DNA of 64,000 nt from Osmia lignaria lignaria. Its lineage: Eukaryota > Arthropoda > Insecta > Hymenoptera > Megachilidae. The DNA lies in contig NW_027478159.1 of assembly GCF_051020975.1 (NCBI RefSeq), positions 17,438,501 to 17,502,500 of the forward strand, in the 5' to 3' direction. Made by a program: the position numbers and the translations under genes. A model generated the notes under the pieces. The model did not search any database. It worked only from the letters and a program-made list of their open reading frames with translations, and had not been told where the DNA came from. Shown piece by piece: positions 11,001 to 22,900 of this stretch (position 1 is its first letter; the number at the start of each line of letters is the position of its first letter).

Positions 11001-12832
11001 GATAACTCTGCACTAGTGCGAGCCGCAAATGCCACTTCCAGCTTAGCTGTGCAGAAGAAGAACAACAAGAAGAAGAAATATCTCGAAATATGTCCGTCAG
11101 GCCCCTTCCCTTGAGATAAATCTGCAAATATCTCGGAAACGAAGCGAGCTATGGCAAAACGTTAAGAGACCTTTTTTGTAGAGAATTAAGTTTCCTACTT
11201 TTTATGTTGTATGATATTTTTTGATCAGATGCGTAGTTCTCGAGATATATCAAGATATTTAAAAGTTCCGAAGCCGCACCAACATAATAGAGATACAGAA
11301 ACACCGTGGCCCCTTTCTTTGAGATAACTCTGCACTATTGCGAGCTGCAAATGCCACTTCCAGCTTAGCTGTGCAGAGGAAGAACAACAAGAAGAAGAAA
11401 TATCTCGAAATATGTCCGTCAGGCCCCTTCCCTTGAGATAAATCTGCAAATATCTCGGAAACGAAGCGAGCTATGGCAAAATGTTAAGAGACGTTTTTTG
11501 TAGAGAATTATGTTTCCTACAATTTACGTTCTATGATATTTTTTGATCAGAATCGTAGTTTTCGAGATATATCGAGATATTTAAAAGTTCCGAAGCCGCA
11601 CCAACATAATAGAGATACAGAAACACCGTGGCCCCTTTCTTTGAGATAACTGTGCACTAGTGCGAGCCACAAATGCCACTTCCAGCTTAGCTGTGCAGAA
11701 GAAGAACAACAAGAAGAAGAAATATCTCGAAATATATCCGTCAGGCCCCTTCCCTTGAGATAAATCTGCAAATATCTCGGAAACGAAGCGAGCTATGGCA
11801 AAATGTTAAGAGACCTCTTTTGTAGAGAATTAAGTTTCCTACTTTTTATGTTCTATGATATTTTTCGATCAGATGCGTAGTTCTCGAGATATATCAAGAT
11901 ATTTAAAAGTTCCGAAGCCGCACCAACATAATAGAGATACAGAAACACCGTGGCCCCTTGCTTTGAGATAACTCTGCACTATTGCGAGCTGCAAATGCCA
12001 CTTCCAGCTTAGCTGTGCAGAAGAAGAACAACAAGAAGAAGAAATATCTGGAAATATGTCCGTCAGGCCCCTTCCCTTGAGATAAATCTGCAAATATCTC
12101 GGAAACGAAGCGAGCTACGGCAAAATGATGAGAGACCTTTTTTGTAGAAAATTAGGATTCCTACTTTTTATGTTCTATGATATTTTTTGATCAGATGCGT
12201 AGTTCTCGAGATATATCAAGATACTTAAAAGTTCCGAAGCCGCACCAACATAATAGAGATACAGAAACACCGTGGCCCCTTTCTTTGAGATAACTCTGCA
12301 CTATTGCGCGCTGCAAATGCCACTTCCAGCTTAGCTGTGCAGAAGAAGAACAACAAGAAGAAGAAATATCTCGAAATATGCCCGTCAGGCCCCTTCCCTT
12401 GAGATAAATCTGCAAATATCTCGGAAACGAAGCGAGCTATGGCAAAATGTTAAGAGACCTTTTTTGTAGAGAATTAAGTTTCCTACTTTTTATGTTCTAT
12501 GATATTTTTTGATCAGATGCGTAGTTCTCGAGATATATCAAGATATTTAAAAGTTCCGAAGCCGCACCAACATAATAGAGATACAGAAACACCGTGGCCC
12601 CTTTCTTTGAGATAACTCTGCACTACTGCGAGCTGCAAATGCCACTTCCAGCTTAGCTGTGCAGAAGAAGAACAACAAGAAGAAGAAATATCTCGAAATA
12701 TGTCCGTCAGGCCCCTTCCCTTGAGATAAATCTGCAAATATCTCGGAAACGAAGCGAGCTATGGCAAAATGTTAGGAGAACTTTTTTGTAGAGAATTAAG
12801 TTTCCTACTTTTTATGTTCTATGATATTTTTT
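8003..12832 (+). repeat. Satellite segment: mixed monomers with a dimer duplication
   Basis: Fifteen monomers. 8003 and 8325 are similar neighbours of the CACTAGTGCGAGCCGC type. The two-monomer unit is repeated at an offset of 644: from about 8820 to 9290 against about 9464 to 9934, sharing GGGACC with GAATAATG (8910 and 9554) and GAGAAATAAG with TGTAGTATGAT (near 9248 and 9892). 10579 and 10901 share AATAGGGATAC. The remaining monomers are ordinary mosaics with no long block duplication that I could see. Confidence 0.8.
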
Positions 12833-15800
12833 GATCAGATGCGCAGTTCTCGAGATATATCCAGATATTTAAAAGTTCCGAAGCGGCACCAACATAATAG
12901 AGATACAGACACACCGTGGCCCCTTTCTTTGAGGTAACTCTGCACTATTGCGAGCTGCAAATGCCACTTCCAGCTTAGCTGTGCAGAAGAAGAACAACAA
13001 GAAGAAGAAATATCTCGAAATATGTCCGTCAGGTCCCTTCCCTTGAGATAAATCTGCAAATATCTCGGAAACCAAGCGAGCTATGGCAAAATGTTAAGAG
13101 ACCTTATTTGTAGAGAATTAAGTTTCCTACTTTTTATGTTCTACCTTATTTTTTGATCAGATGCGTAGTTCTCGAGATATATCAAGATATTTAAAAGTTC
13201 CGAAGCCGCACCAACATAATAGAGATACAGAAACACCGTGGCCCCTTTCTTTGAGATAACTCTGCACTATTGCGAGATGCAAATGCCACTTCCAGCTTAG
13301 CTGTGCAGAAGAAGAACAACAAGAAGAAGAAATATCTCGAAATATGTCCGTCAGGCCCCTTCCCTTGAGATAAATCTGCAAATATCTCGGAAACGAAGCG
13401 AGCTATGGCAAAATGTTAAGAGACCTTTTTTGTAGAGAATTATGTTTCCTACAATTTACGTTCTCTGATATTTTTTGATCAGAAGCGTAGTTTTCGAGAT
13501 ATATCGAGATATTTAAAAGTTCCGAAGCCGCACCAACATAATAGAGATACAGAAACACCGTGGCCCCTTTCTTTGAGATAACTCTGCACTATTGCGACCT
13601 GCAAATGCCACTTCCAGCTTAGCTGTGCAGAAGAAGAACAACAAGAAGAAGAAATATCTCGAAATATGTCCATCAGGCCCCTTCCCTTGAGATAAATATG
13701 CAAATATCTCGGAAACGAAACGAGCTATGGCAAAATGTTAACAGACCTTTTTTGTAGAGAATTAAGTTTCCTACTTTTTATGTTCTATGATATTTTTTGA
13801 TCAGATGCGTTGTTCTCGAGATATATCAAGATATTTAAAAGTTCCGAAGCCGCACCAAGATAATAGAGATACAGACACACCGTGGCCCCTTTCTATGAGA
13901 TAACTCTGCACTATTGCGAGCTGCAAATGCCACTTCCAGCTTAGCTGTGCAGAAGAAGAACAACAAGAAGAAGAAATATCTCGAAATATGTCCGTCAGGC
14001 CCCTTCCCTTGAGATATATCTGCAAATATCTCGGAAACGAAGCGAGCTATGGCAAAATGTTAAGAGACCTTTTTTGTAGAGAATTAAGTTTCCTACTTTT
14101 TATGTTCTATAATATTTTTTGATCGGATGCGTAGTTCTCGAGATATATCAAGATATTTAAAAGTTCCGAAGCCGCACCAACATAATAGAGATACAGAAAC
14201 ACCGTGGCCCCTTTCTTTGAGATAACTCTGCACTATTGCGCGCTGCAAATGCCACTTCCAGCTTAGTTGTGCAGAAGAAGAACAACAAGAAGAAGAAATA
14301 TCTCGAAATATGCCCGTCAGGCCCCTTCCATTGAGATAAATCTGCAAATATCTCGGAAACGAAGCGAGCTATGGCAAAATGTTAAGAGACCTTTTTTGTA
14401 GAGAATTAAGTTTCCTACTTTTTATGTTCTATGATATTTTTTGATCAGATGCGTAGTTCTCGAGATATATCCAGATATTTAAAAGTTCCGAAGCGGCACC
14501 AAGGTAATAGAGATACAGAAACACCGTGGCCCCTTTCTTTGAGGTAACTCTGCACTATTGCGAGCTGCAAATGCCACTTCCAGCTTAGCTGTGCAGAAGA
14601 AGAACAACAAGAAGAAGAAATATCTCGAAATATGTCCGTCAGGCCCCTTCCCTTGAGATAAATCTGCAAATATCTCGGAAACCAAGCTAGCTATGGCAAA
14701 ATGTTAAGAGACCTTATTTGTAGAGAATTAAGTTTCCTACTTTTTATGTTCTACGATATTTTTTGATCAGATGCGTAGTTCTCGAGATATATCAAGATAT
14801 TTAAAAGTTCCGAAGCCGCACCAACATAATAGAGATACAGAACCACCGTGGCCCCTTTCTTTGAGATAACTCTGCACTATTGCAAGCTGCAAATGCCACT
14901 TCCAGCTTAGCTGTGCAGAAGAAGAACAACAAGAAGAAGAAATATCTCGAAATATGTCCGTCAGGCCCCTTCCCTTGAGATAAATCTGCAAATATCTCGG
15001 AAACGAAGCGAGCTATGGCAAAATGTTAAGAGACCTTTTTTGTACAGAATTATCTTTCCTACAATTTACGTTCTCCGATATTTTTTGATCAGAAGCGTAG
15101 TTTTCGAGATATATCGAGATATTTAAAAGTTCCGAAGCCGCACCAACATAATAGAGATACAGAAACACCGTGGCCCCTTTCTTTGAGATAACTCTGCACT
15201 ATTGCGAGCTGTAAATGCCACTTCCAGCTTAGCTGTGCAGAAGAAGAACAACAAGAAGAAGAAACATCTCGAAATATGTCCGTCAGGCCCCTTCCCTTGA
15301 GATAAATCTGCAAATATCTCGGAAACGAAGCGAGCTATGGCAAAATGTTTAGAGACCTTTCTTGTAGAGAATTAAGTTTCCTACTTTTTATGTAGTATGA
15401 TATTTTTTGATCAGATGCGTAGTTCTCGAGATATATCAAGATATTTAAAAGTTCCGAAGCCGCACCAACATAATAGAGATACAGACACACCGTGGCCCCT
15501 TTCTTTGAGGTAACTCTGCACTATTGCGAGCTGCAAATGCCACTTCCAGCTTAGCTGTGCAGAAGAAGAACAACAAGAAGAAGAAATATCTCGAAATATG
15601 TCCGTCAGGTCCCTTCCCTTGAGATAAATCTGCAAATATCTCGGAAACCAAGCGAGCTATGGCAAAATGTTAAGAGACCTTATTTGTAGAGAATTAAGTT
15701 TCCTACTTTTTATGTTCTACGATATTTTTTGATCAGATGCGTAGTTCTCGAGATATATCAAGATATTTAAAAGTTCCGAAGCCGCACCAACATAATAGAG

Positions 15801-17018
15801 ATACAGAAACACCGTGGCCCCTTTCTTTGAGATAACTCTGCACTATTGCGAGATGCAAATGCTACTTCCAGCTTAGCTGTGCAGAAGAAGAACAACAAGA
15901 AGAAGAAATATCTCGAAATATGTCCGTCAGGCCCCTTCCCTTGAGATAAATCTGCAAATATCTCGGAAACGAAGCGAGCTATGGCAAAATGTTAAGAGAC
16001 CTTTTTTGTAGAGAATTATGTTTCCTACAATTTACGTTCTCTGATATTTTTTGATCAGAAGCGTAGTTTTCGAGATATATCGAGATATTTAAAAGTTCCG
16101 AAGCCGCACCAACATAATAGAGATACAGAAACACCGTGGCCCCTTTCTTTGAGATAACTCTGCACTATTGCGACCTGCAAATGCCACTTCCAGCTTAGCT
16201 GTGCAGAAGAAGAACAACAAGAAGAAGAAATATCTCGAAATATGTCCGTCAGGCCCCTTCCCTTGAGATAAATATGCAAATATCTCGGAAACGAAACGAG
16301 CTATGGCAAAATGTTAAGAGACCTTTTTTGTAGAGAATTAAGTTTCCTACTTTTTATGTTCTATGATATTTTTTGATCAGATGCGTTGTTCTCGAGATAT
16401 ATCAAGATATTTAAAAGTTCCGAAGCCGCACCAACATAATAGAGATACAGACACACCGTGGCCCCTTTCTTTGAGATAACTCTGCACTATTGCGAGCTGC
16501 AAATGCCACTTCCAGCTTAGCTGTGCAGAAGAAGAACAACAAGAAGAAGAAATATCTCGAAATATGTCCGTCAGGCCCCTTCCCTTGAGATATATCTGCA
16601 AATATCTCGGAAACGAAGCGAGCTATGGCAAAATGTTAAGAGACCTTTTTTGTAGAGAATTAAGTTTCCTACTTTTTATGTTCTATGATATTTTTTGATC
16701 GGATGCGTAGTTCTCGAGATATATCAAGATATTTAAAAGTTCCGAAGCCGCACCAACATAATAGAGATACAGAAACACCGTGGCCCCTTTCTTTGAGATA
16801 ACTCTGCACTATTGCGCGCTGCAAATGCCACTTCCAGCTTAGTTGTGCAGAAGAAGAACAACAAGAAGAAGAAATATCTCGAAATATGCCCGTCAGGCCC
16901 CTTCCATTGAGATAAATCTGCAAATATCTCGGAAACGAAGCGAGCTATGGCAAAATGTTAAGAGACCTTTTTTGTAGAGAATTAAGTTTCCTACTTTTTA
17001 TGTTCTATGATATTTTTT
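12833..17018 (+). repeat. Five-monomer block repeated after eight monomers
   Basis: 12833-14442 matches 15409-17018 at an offset of 2576 (8 monomers). Shared markers: GACACACCGTGG with GAGGTAAC and CAGGTCCC (12.9 and 15.5 kb), GCGAGATGC (13270, 15850), GCGACCTGC with AACGAAACGAG (13.6-13.7, 16.2-16.3 kb), GATGCGTTG (13805, 16381) and AGTTGTGCAG with TGCCCGTCAGG and TTCCATTGAG (14.27-14.33, 16.84-16.91 kb). The three monomers in between (14443-15408) resemble the left edge of the window. The first monomer of the second copy, 15409, is a hybrid (separate entry). Confidence 0.86.
15409..15730 (+). repeat. Hybrid monomer: left of 919 type, right of 12833 type
   Basis: It follows TGTAGTATGAT like 919 and has ATCAAGAT and GAAGCCGCACC, then from 15486 shows GACACACC, GAGGTAACTC, CAGGTCCC and ACCAAGC, the 12833 states. 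The switch lies between 15462 and 15486. It marks the left edge of the second copy of the five-monomer block. Confidence 0.8.
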
Positions 17019-17340
17019 GATCAGATGCGTAGTTCTCGAGATATATCCAGATATTTAAAAGTTCCGAAGCCGCACCAACATAATAGAGATACAGAAACAC
17101 CGTGGCCCCTTTCTTTGAGATAACTCTGCACTATTGCGACCTGCAAATGCCACTTCCAGCTTAGCTGTGCAGAAGAAGAACAACAAGAAGAAGAAATATC
17201 TCGAAATATGTCCGTCAGGCCCCTTCCCTTGAGATAAATCTGCAAATATCTCGGAAACGAAGCGAGCTATGGCAAAATGTTAAGCGACCTTTTTTGTAGA
17301 GAATTAAGTTTCCTACTTTTTATGTTCTACGATATTTTTT
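17019..17340 (+). repeat. Hybrid monomer: left of 14443 type, right of 4461 type
   Basis: It starts with ATATCCAGAT as in 14443, but then reads GAAGCCGCACC and GCGACCTGC as in 4461. The switch lies between 17049 and 17071. It joins the 12.8-17.0 kb block to the copy of the 4.5-6.4 kb segment. Confidence 0.72.
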
Positions 17341-17662
17341 GATCAGATGCGTAGTTCTCGAGATATATCAAGATATTTAAAAGTTCCGAAGCCGCACCAA
17401 CATAATAGAGATACAGAAACACCGTGGCCCCTTTCTTTGAGATAACTCTGCACTATTGCGAACTGCAAATGCCACTTCCAGCTTAGCTGTGCAGAAGAAG
17501 AACAACAAGAAGAAGAAATATCTCGAAATATGTCCCTCAGGCCCCTTCCCTTGAGATAAATCTGCAAATATCTCGGAAACGAAGCGAGCTATGGCAAAAT
17601 GTTAAGAGACCTTTTTTGTACAGAATTATCTTTCCTACAATTTACGTTCTCTGATATTTTTT

Positions 17663-17984
17663 GATCAGAAGCGTAGTTTTCGAGATATATCGAGATATTT
17701 AAAAGTTCCGAAGCCGCACCAACATAATAGAGATACAGAAACACCGTGGCCCCTTTCTTCAAGATAAGTCTGCACTATTGCGAGCTGGAAATGCCACTTC
17801 CAGTTTAGCTGTGCAGAAGAAGAACAACAAGAAGAAGAAATATCTCGAAATATGTCCATCAGGACCCTTCCCTTGAGATAAATCTGCAAATATCTCGGAA
17901 ACGAAGCGAGCTATGGCAAAATGTTAAGAGACCTTTTTTGTAGAGAATTAAGTTTCCTACTTTTTATGTTCTATGATATTTTTT
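17663..17984 (+). repeat. Hybrid monomer: left of 5105 type, right of 5427 type
   Basis: The left part shares GAAGCGTAGTTTTCG and GATAAGTCTGCAC with 5105; the right part shares GCGAGCTGGAAATGCC, CCAGTTTAG and CCATCAGGACCC with 5427. The switch lies in about 17776-17784. In line with this, the offset to the older segment falls from 39 to 38 monomers across it. Confidence 0.78.
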
Positions 17985-19916
17985 GATCAGATGCGTAGTT
18001 CTCGAGATATATCAAGATATTTAAAAGTTCCGAAGCCGCACCAACATAATAGAGATACAGAAACACCGTGGCCCCTTTCTTTGAGATAACTCTGCACTAC
18101 TGCGTGCTGCAAATGCCACTTCCAGCTTAGCTGTGCAGAAGAAGAACAACAAGAAGAAGAAATATCTCGAAATATGTCCGTCAGACCCCTTCCCTTGAGA
18201 TAAATCTGCAAATATCTCGGAAAGGAAGCGAGCTATGGCAAAATGTTAAGAGACCTTTTTTGTAGAGAATTAAGTTTCCTACTTTTTATGTTCTATGATA
18301 TTTTTTGATCAGATGCGTAGTTCTCGAGATATATCCAGATATTTAAAAGTTCCGAAGCGGCACCAACATAATAGAGATACAGAAACAGCGTGGCCCCTTT
18401 CTTTGGGATAACTCTGCACTATTGCGAGCTGGAAATGCCACTTCCAGTTTAGCTGTGCAGAAGAAGAACAACAAGAAGAAGAAATATCTCGAAATATGTC
18501 CATCAGGACCCTTCCCTTGAGATAAATCTGCAAATATCTCGGAAACGAAGCGAGCTATGGCAAAATGTTAAGAGACCTTTTTTGTAGAGAATTAAGTTTC
18601 CTACTTTTTATGTTCTATGATATTTTTTGATCAGATGCGTAGTTCTCGAGATATATCAAGATATTTAAAAGTTCCGAAGCCGCACCAACATAATAGAGAT
18701 ACAGAAACACCGTGGCCCCTTTCTTTGAGATAACTCTGCACTACTGCGTGCTGCAAATGCCACTTCCAGCTTAGCTGTGCAGAAGAAGAACAACAAGAAG
18801 AAGAAATATCTCGAAATATGTCCGTCAGACCCCTTCCCTTGAGATAAATCTGCAAATATCTCGGAAAGGAAGCGAGCTATGGCAAAATGTTAAGAGACCT
18901 TTTTTGTAGAGAATTAAGTTTCCTACTTTTTATGTTCTATGATATTTTTTGATCAGATGCGTAGTTCTCGAGATATATCCAGATATTTAAAAGTTCCGAA
19001 GCGGCACCAACATAATAGAGATACAGAAACAGCGTGGCCCCTTTCTTTGGGATAACTCTGCACTATTGCGAGCTGGAAATGCCACTTCCAGTTTAGCTGT
19101 GCAGAAGAAGAACAACAAGAAGAAGAAATATCTCGAAATATGTCCGTCAGGACCCCTCCCTTGAGATAAATCTGCAAATATCTCGGAAACGAAGCGAGCT
19201 ATTGCAAAACGTTAAGAGACCTTTTTTGTAGAGAATTAGGTTTCCTACTTTTTATGTTCTATGATATTTTTTGATCAGATGCGTAGTTCTCGAGATATAT
19301 CAAGATATTTAAAAGCTCCGAAGCTGCACCAACATAATAGAGGTACAGAAACACCGTGGCCCCTTTCTTTGAGATAACTCTGCACTAGTGCGAGCCGCAA
19401 ATGCCACTTCCAGCTTAGCTGTGCAGAAGAAGAACAACAAGAAGAAGAAATATCTCGAAATATGTCCGTCAGGCCCCTTCCCTTGAGATAAATCTGCAAA
19501 TATCTCGGAAACGAAGCGAGCTCTTGCAAAACGTTAAGAGACCTTTTTTGTAGAGAATTAGGTTTCCTACTTTTTATGTTCTATGATATTTTTTGATTAG
19601 ATGCGTTGTTCTCGAGATATATCAAGATATTTAAAAGCTCCGAAGCTGCACCAACATAATAGAGGTACAGAAACACCGTGGCCCCTTTCTTTGAGATAAC
19701 TCTGCACTAGTGCGAGCCGCAAATGCCACTTCCAGCTTAGCTGTGCAGAAGAAGAACAACAAGAAGCAGAAATATCTCGAAATATGTCCGTCAGGCCCCT
19801 TCCCTTGAGATAAATCTGCAAATATCTCGGAAACGAAGCGAGCTATGGCAAAATGTTAAGAGACCTTTTCTGTAGACAATTAAGTTTCCTACTTTTTATG
19901 TTCTATGATATTTTTT

Positions 19917-22900
19917 GATCGGATGCGTAGTTCTCGAGATATATCAAGATATTTAAAAGTTCCGAAGCCGCACCAACATAATAGAGATACAGAAACACCG
20001 TGGCCCCTTTCTTTGAGATAACTCTGCACTATTGCGAGCTGCAAATGCCACTTCCAGCTTAGCTGTGCAGAGGAAGAACAACAAGAAGAAGAAATATCTC
20101 GAAATATGTCCGTCAGGCCAGTTCCTTTGAGCTGAATCTGCAAGTATCTCGGAAACGAAGCGAGCTATGGCAAAATGTTAAGAGACCTTTTCTGTAGAGA
20201 ATTAAGTTTTCTACTTTTTATGTTCCATGATATTTTTTGATCAGATGCGTAGTTCTCGAGATATATCAAGATATTTAAAAGTTCCGAAGCCGCACCAAGA
20301 TAATAGAGATACAGAAACACCGTGGCCCCTTTCTTTGAGATATCTCTGCACTATTGCGAGCTGCAAATGCCACTTCCAGCTTAGCTGCGCAGAAGAAGAA
20401 CAACAAGAAGAAGAAATATCTCGAAATATGTCCGTCAGGCCCCTTCCCTTGAGATAAATCTGCAAATATCTCGGAAACGAAGCGAGCTATGGCAAAATGT
20501 TAAGAGACCTCTTCTGTAGAGAATTAAGTTTTCTACTTTTTATGTTCCATGATATTTTTTGATCAGATGCGTAGTTCTCGAGATATATCAAGATATTTAA
20601 AAGTCCTGAAGCTGCACCAACTTAATAGAGATACAGAAACACCGTGGCCCCTTTCTTTGAGATAACTCTGCACTAGTGCGAGCCGCGAATGCCACTTCCA
20701 GCTTAGCTGTGCAGAAGAAGAACAACAAGAAGAAGAAATATCTGGAAATATGTCCGTTAGGCCCCTTCCCTTGAGATAAATCTGCAAATATCTCGGAAAC
20801 GAAGCGAGCTATGGCAAAATGTTAAGAGACCTTTTTTGTAGAGAATTATGTTTCCTACTTTTTATGTTCTATGATATTTTTTGATCAGACGCGTAGTTCT
20901 CGAGATATATCAAGATATTTAAAAGTGCCGAAGCCGCACCAACATAATAGAGATACAGAAACACCGTGGCCCCTTTCTTTGAGATATCTCTGCACTATTG
21001 CGAGCTGCAAATGCCACTTCCAGCTTAGCTGCGCAGAAGAAGAACAACAAGAAGAAGAAATATCACGAAATATGTCCGTCAGGACCCCTCCCTTGAGATA
21101 AATCTGCAAATATCTCGGAAACGAAGCGAGCTATGGCACAATGTTAAGAGACCTTTTTTGTAGAGAATTAAGTTTCCTACTTTTTAGGTTCTATGATATT
21201 TTTTGATCAGATGCGTAGTTCTCGAGATATACCAAGATATTTAAAAGTTCCGAAGCCGCACCAACATAATAGAGATACAGAAACACCGTGGCCCCTTTCT
21301 TTGAGATAACTCTGCACTATTGCGAGCTGCAAATGCCACTTCCAGCTTAGCTGTGCAGAGGAAGAACAACAAGAAGAAGAAATATCTCGAAATATGTCCG
21401 TCAGGCCAGTTCCTTTGAGCTGAATCTGCAAATATCTCGGAAACGAAGCGAGCTGTGGCAAAATGTTAAGAGACCTTTTTTGTAGAGAATTAAGTTTCCT
21501 ACTTTTTATGTTTTATGATATTTTTTGATCAGATGCGTAGTTCTCGAGATATATCGAGATATTTAAAAGTTTCGAAGCCGCACCAACATAATAGAGATAC
21601 AGAAACACCGTGGCCCCATTCTTTGAGATAACTCTGCGCTAGTGCGAGCCGCAAATGCCACTTCCAGCTTAGCTGTGCAGAAGAAGAACAACAAGAAGAA
21701 GAAATATCTCGAAATATGTCCGTCAGGCCCCTTCCCTTGAGATAAATATGCAAATATCTCGGAAACGAAGCGAGCTATGGCAAAATGTTAAGAGACCTTT
21801 TTTGTAGAGAATTAAGTTTCCTACTTTTTATGTTCTATGATATTTTTTGATCAGATGCGTTGTTCTCGAGATATATCAAGATATTTAAAAGTTCCGAAGC
21901 CGCACAAACATAATAGAGATACAGAAACACCGTGGCCCCTTTCTTTGAGATAACTCTGCACTATTGCGAGCTGCAAATGCCACTTCCAGCTTAGCTGTGC
22001 AGAAGAAGAACAACAAGAAGAAGAAATATCTCGAAATATGTCTGTCAGGCCCCTTCCCTTGAGATATATCTGCAAATATCTCGGAAACGAAGCGAGCTAT
22101 GGCAAAATGTTGAGCGACCTTTTTTGTAGAGAATTAAGTTTCCTACTTTTTATGTTCTATGATATTTTTTGATCGGATGCGTAGTTCTCGAGATATATCA
22201 AGATATTTAAAAGTTCCGAAGCCGCACCAACATAATAGAGATACAGAAACACCGTGGCCCCTTTCTTTGAGATAACTCTGCACTATTGCGAGCTGCAAAT
22301 GCCACTTCCAGCTTAGCTGTGCAGAGGAAGAACAACAAGAAGAAGAAATATCTCGAAATATGTCCGTCAGGCCAGTTCCTTTGAGCTGAATCTGCAAATA
22401 TCTCGGAAACGAAGCGAGCTATGGCAAAATGTTAAGAGACGTTTTTTGTAGAGAATTATGTTTCCTACAATTTATGTTCTATGATATTTTTTGATCAGAA
22501 GCGTAGTTCTCGAGATATATCGAGATATTTAAAAGTTCCGAAGCCGCACCAACATAATAGAGATACAGAAACACCGTGGCCCCTTTCTTTGAGATAACTC
22601 TGCGCTAGTGCGAGCCGCAAATGCCACTTCCAGCTTAGCTGTGCAGAAGAAGAACAACAAGAAGAAGAAATATCTCGAAATATGTCCGTCAGGCCAGTTC
22701 CTTTGAGCTGAATCCGCAAATATCTCGGAAACGAAGCGAGCTATGGCAAAATGTTAAGAGACCTTTTTTGTAGAGAATTAAGTTTCCTACTTTTTATGTT
22801 TTATGATATTTTTTGATCAGATGCGTAGTTCTCGAGATATATCGAGATATTTAAAAGTTCCGAAGCCGCACCAACATAATAGAGATACAGAAACACCGTG

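Larger units (their letters stand above)
17019..19916 (+). repeat. Rearranged copy of the 4.5-6.4 kb segment with local duplications
   Basis: 17341-17662 matches 4783-5104 at an offset of 12558 (39 monomers). After a hybrid monomer at 17663, the offset to the 5749 region becomes 12236 (38 monomers). 17985-18628 is duplicated as 18629-19272 (offset 644): both copies share TGCGTGCTGC and GGAAAGGAAGCG, but the second monomers of the pairs differ in the CAGGACC segment (CATCAGGACCC against CGTCAGGACCCC). 19273-19594 and 19595-19916 are adjacent copies sharing GAAGCTGCACC, AGAGGTACAG and GCGAGCCGC. Confidence 0.84.

Noticed and set aside
12869..13075. A second minus-strand frame of 68 codons here and at 14479, 15445, 28969 and 30579
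   Set aside because: It exists only because ACGAAG became ACCAAG, creating a TTG start. It overlaps the other frame and has no independent support.
20227..20457. ATG-led plus-strand frame of 76 codons here and at six other monomers
   Set aside because: It depends on a single substitution removing a TAA present in almost all other monomers. No coding signal distinguishes these copies.
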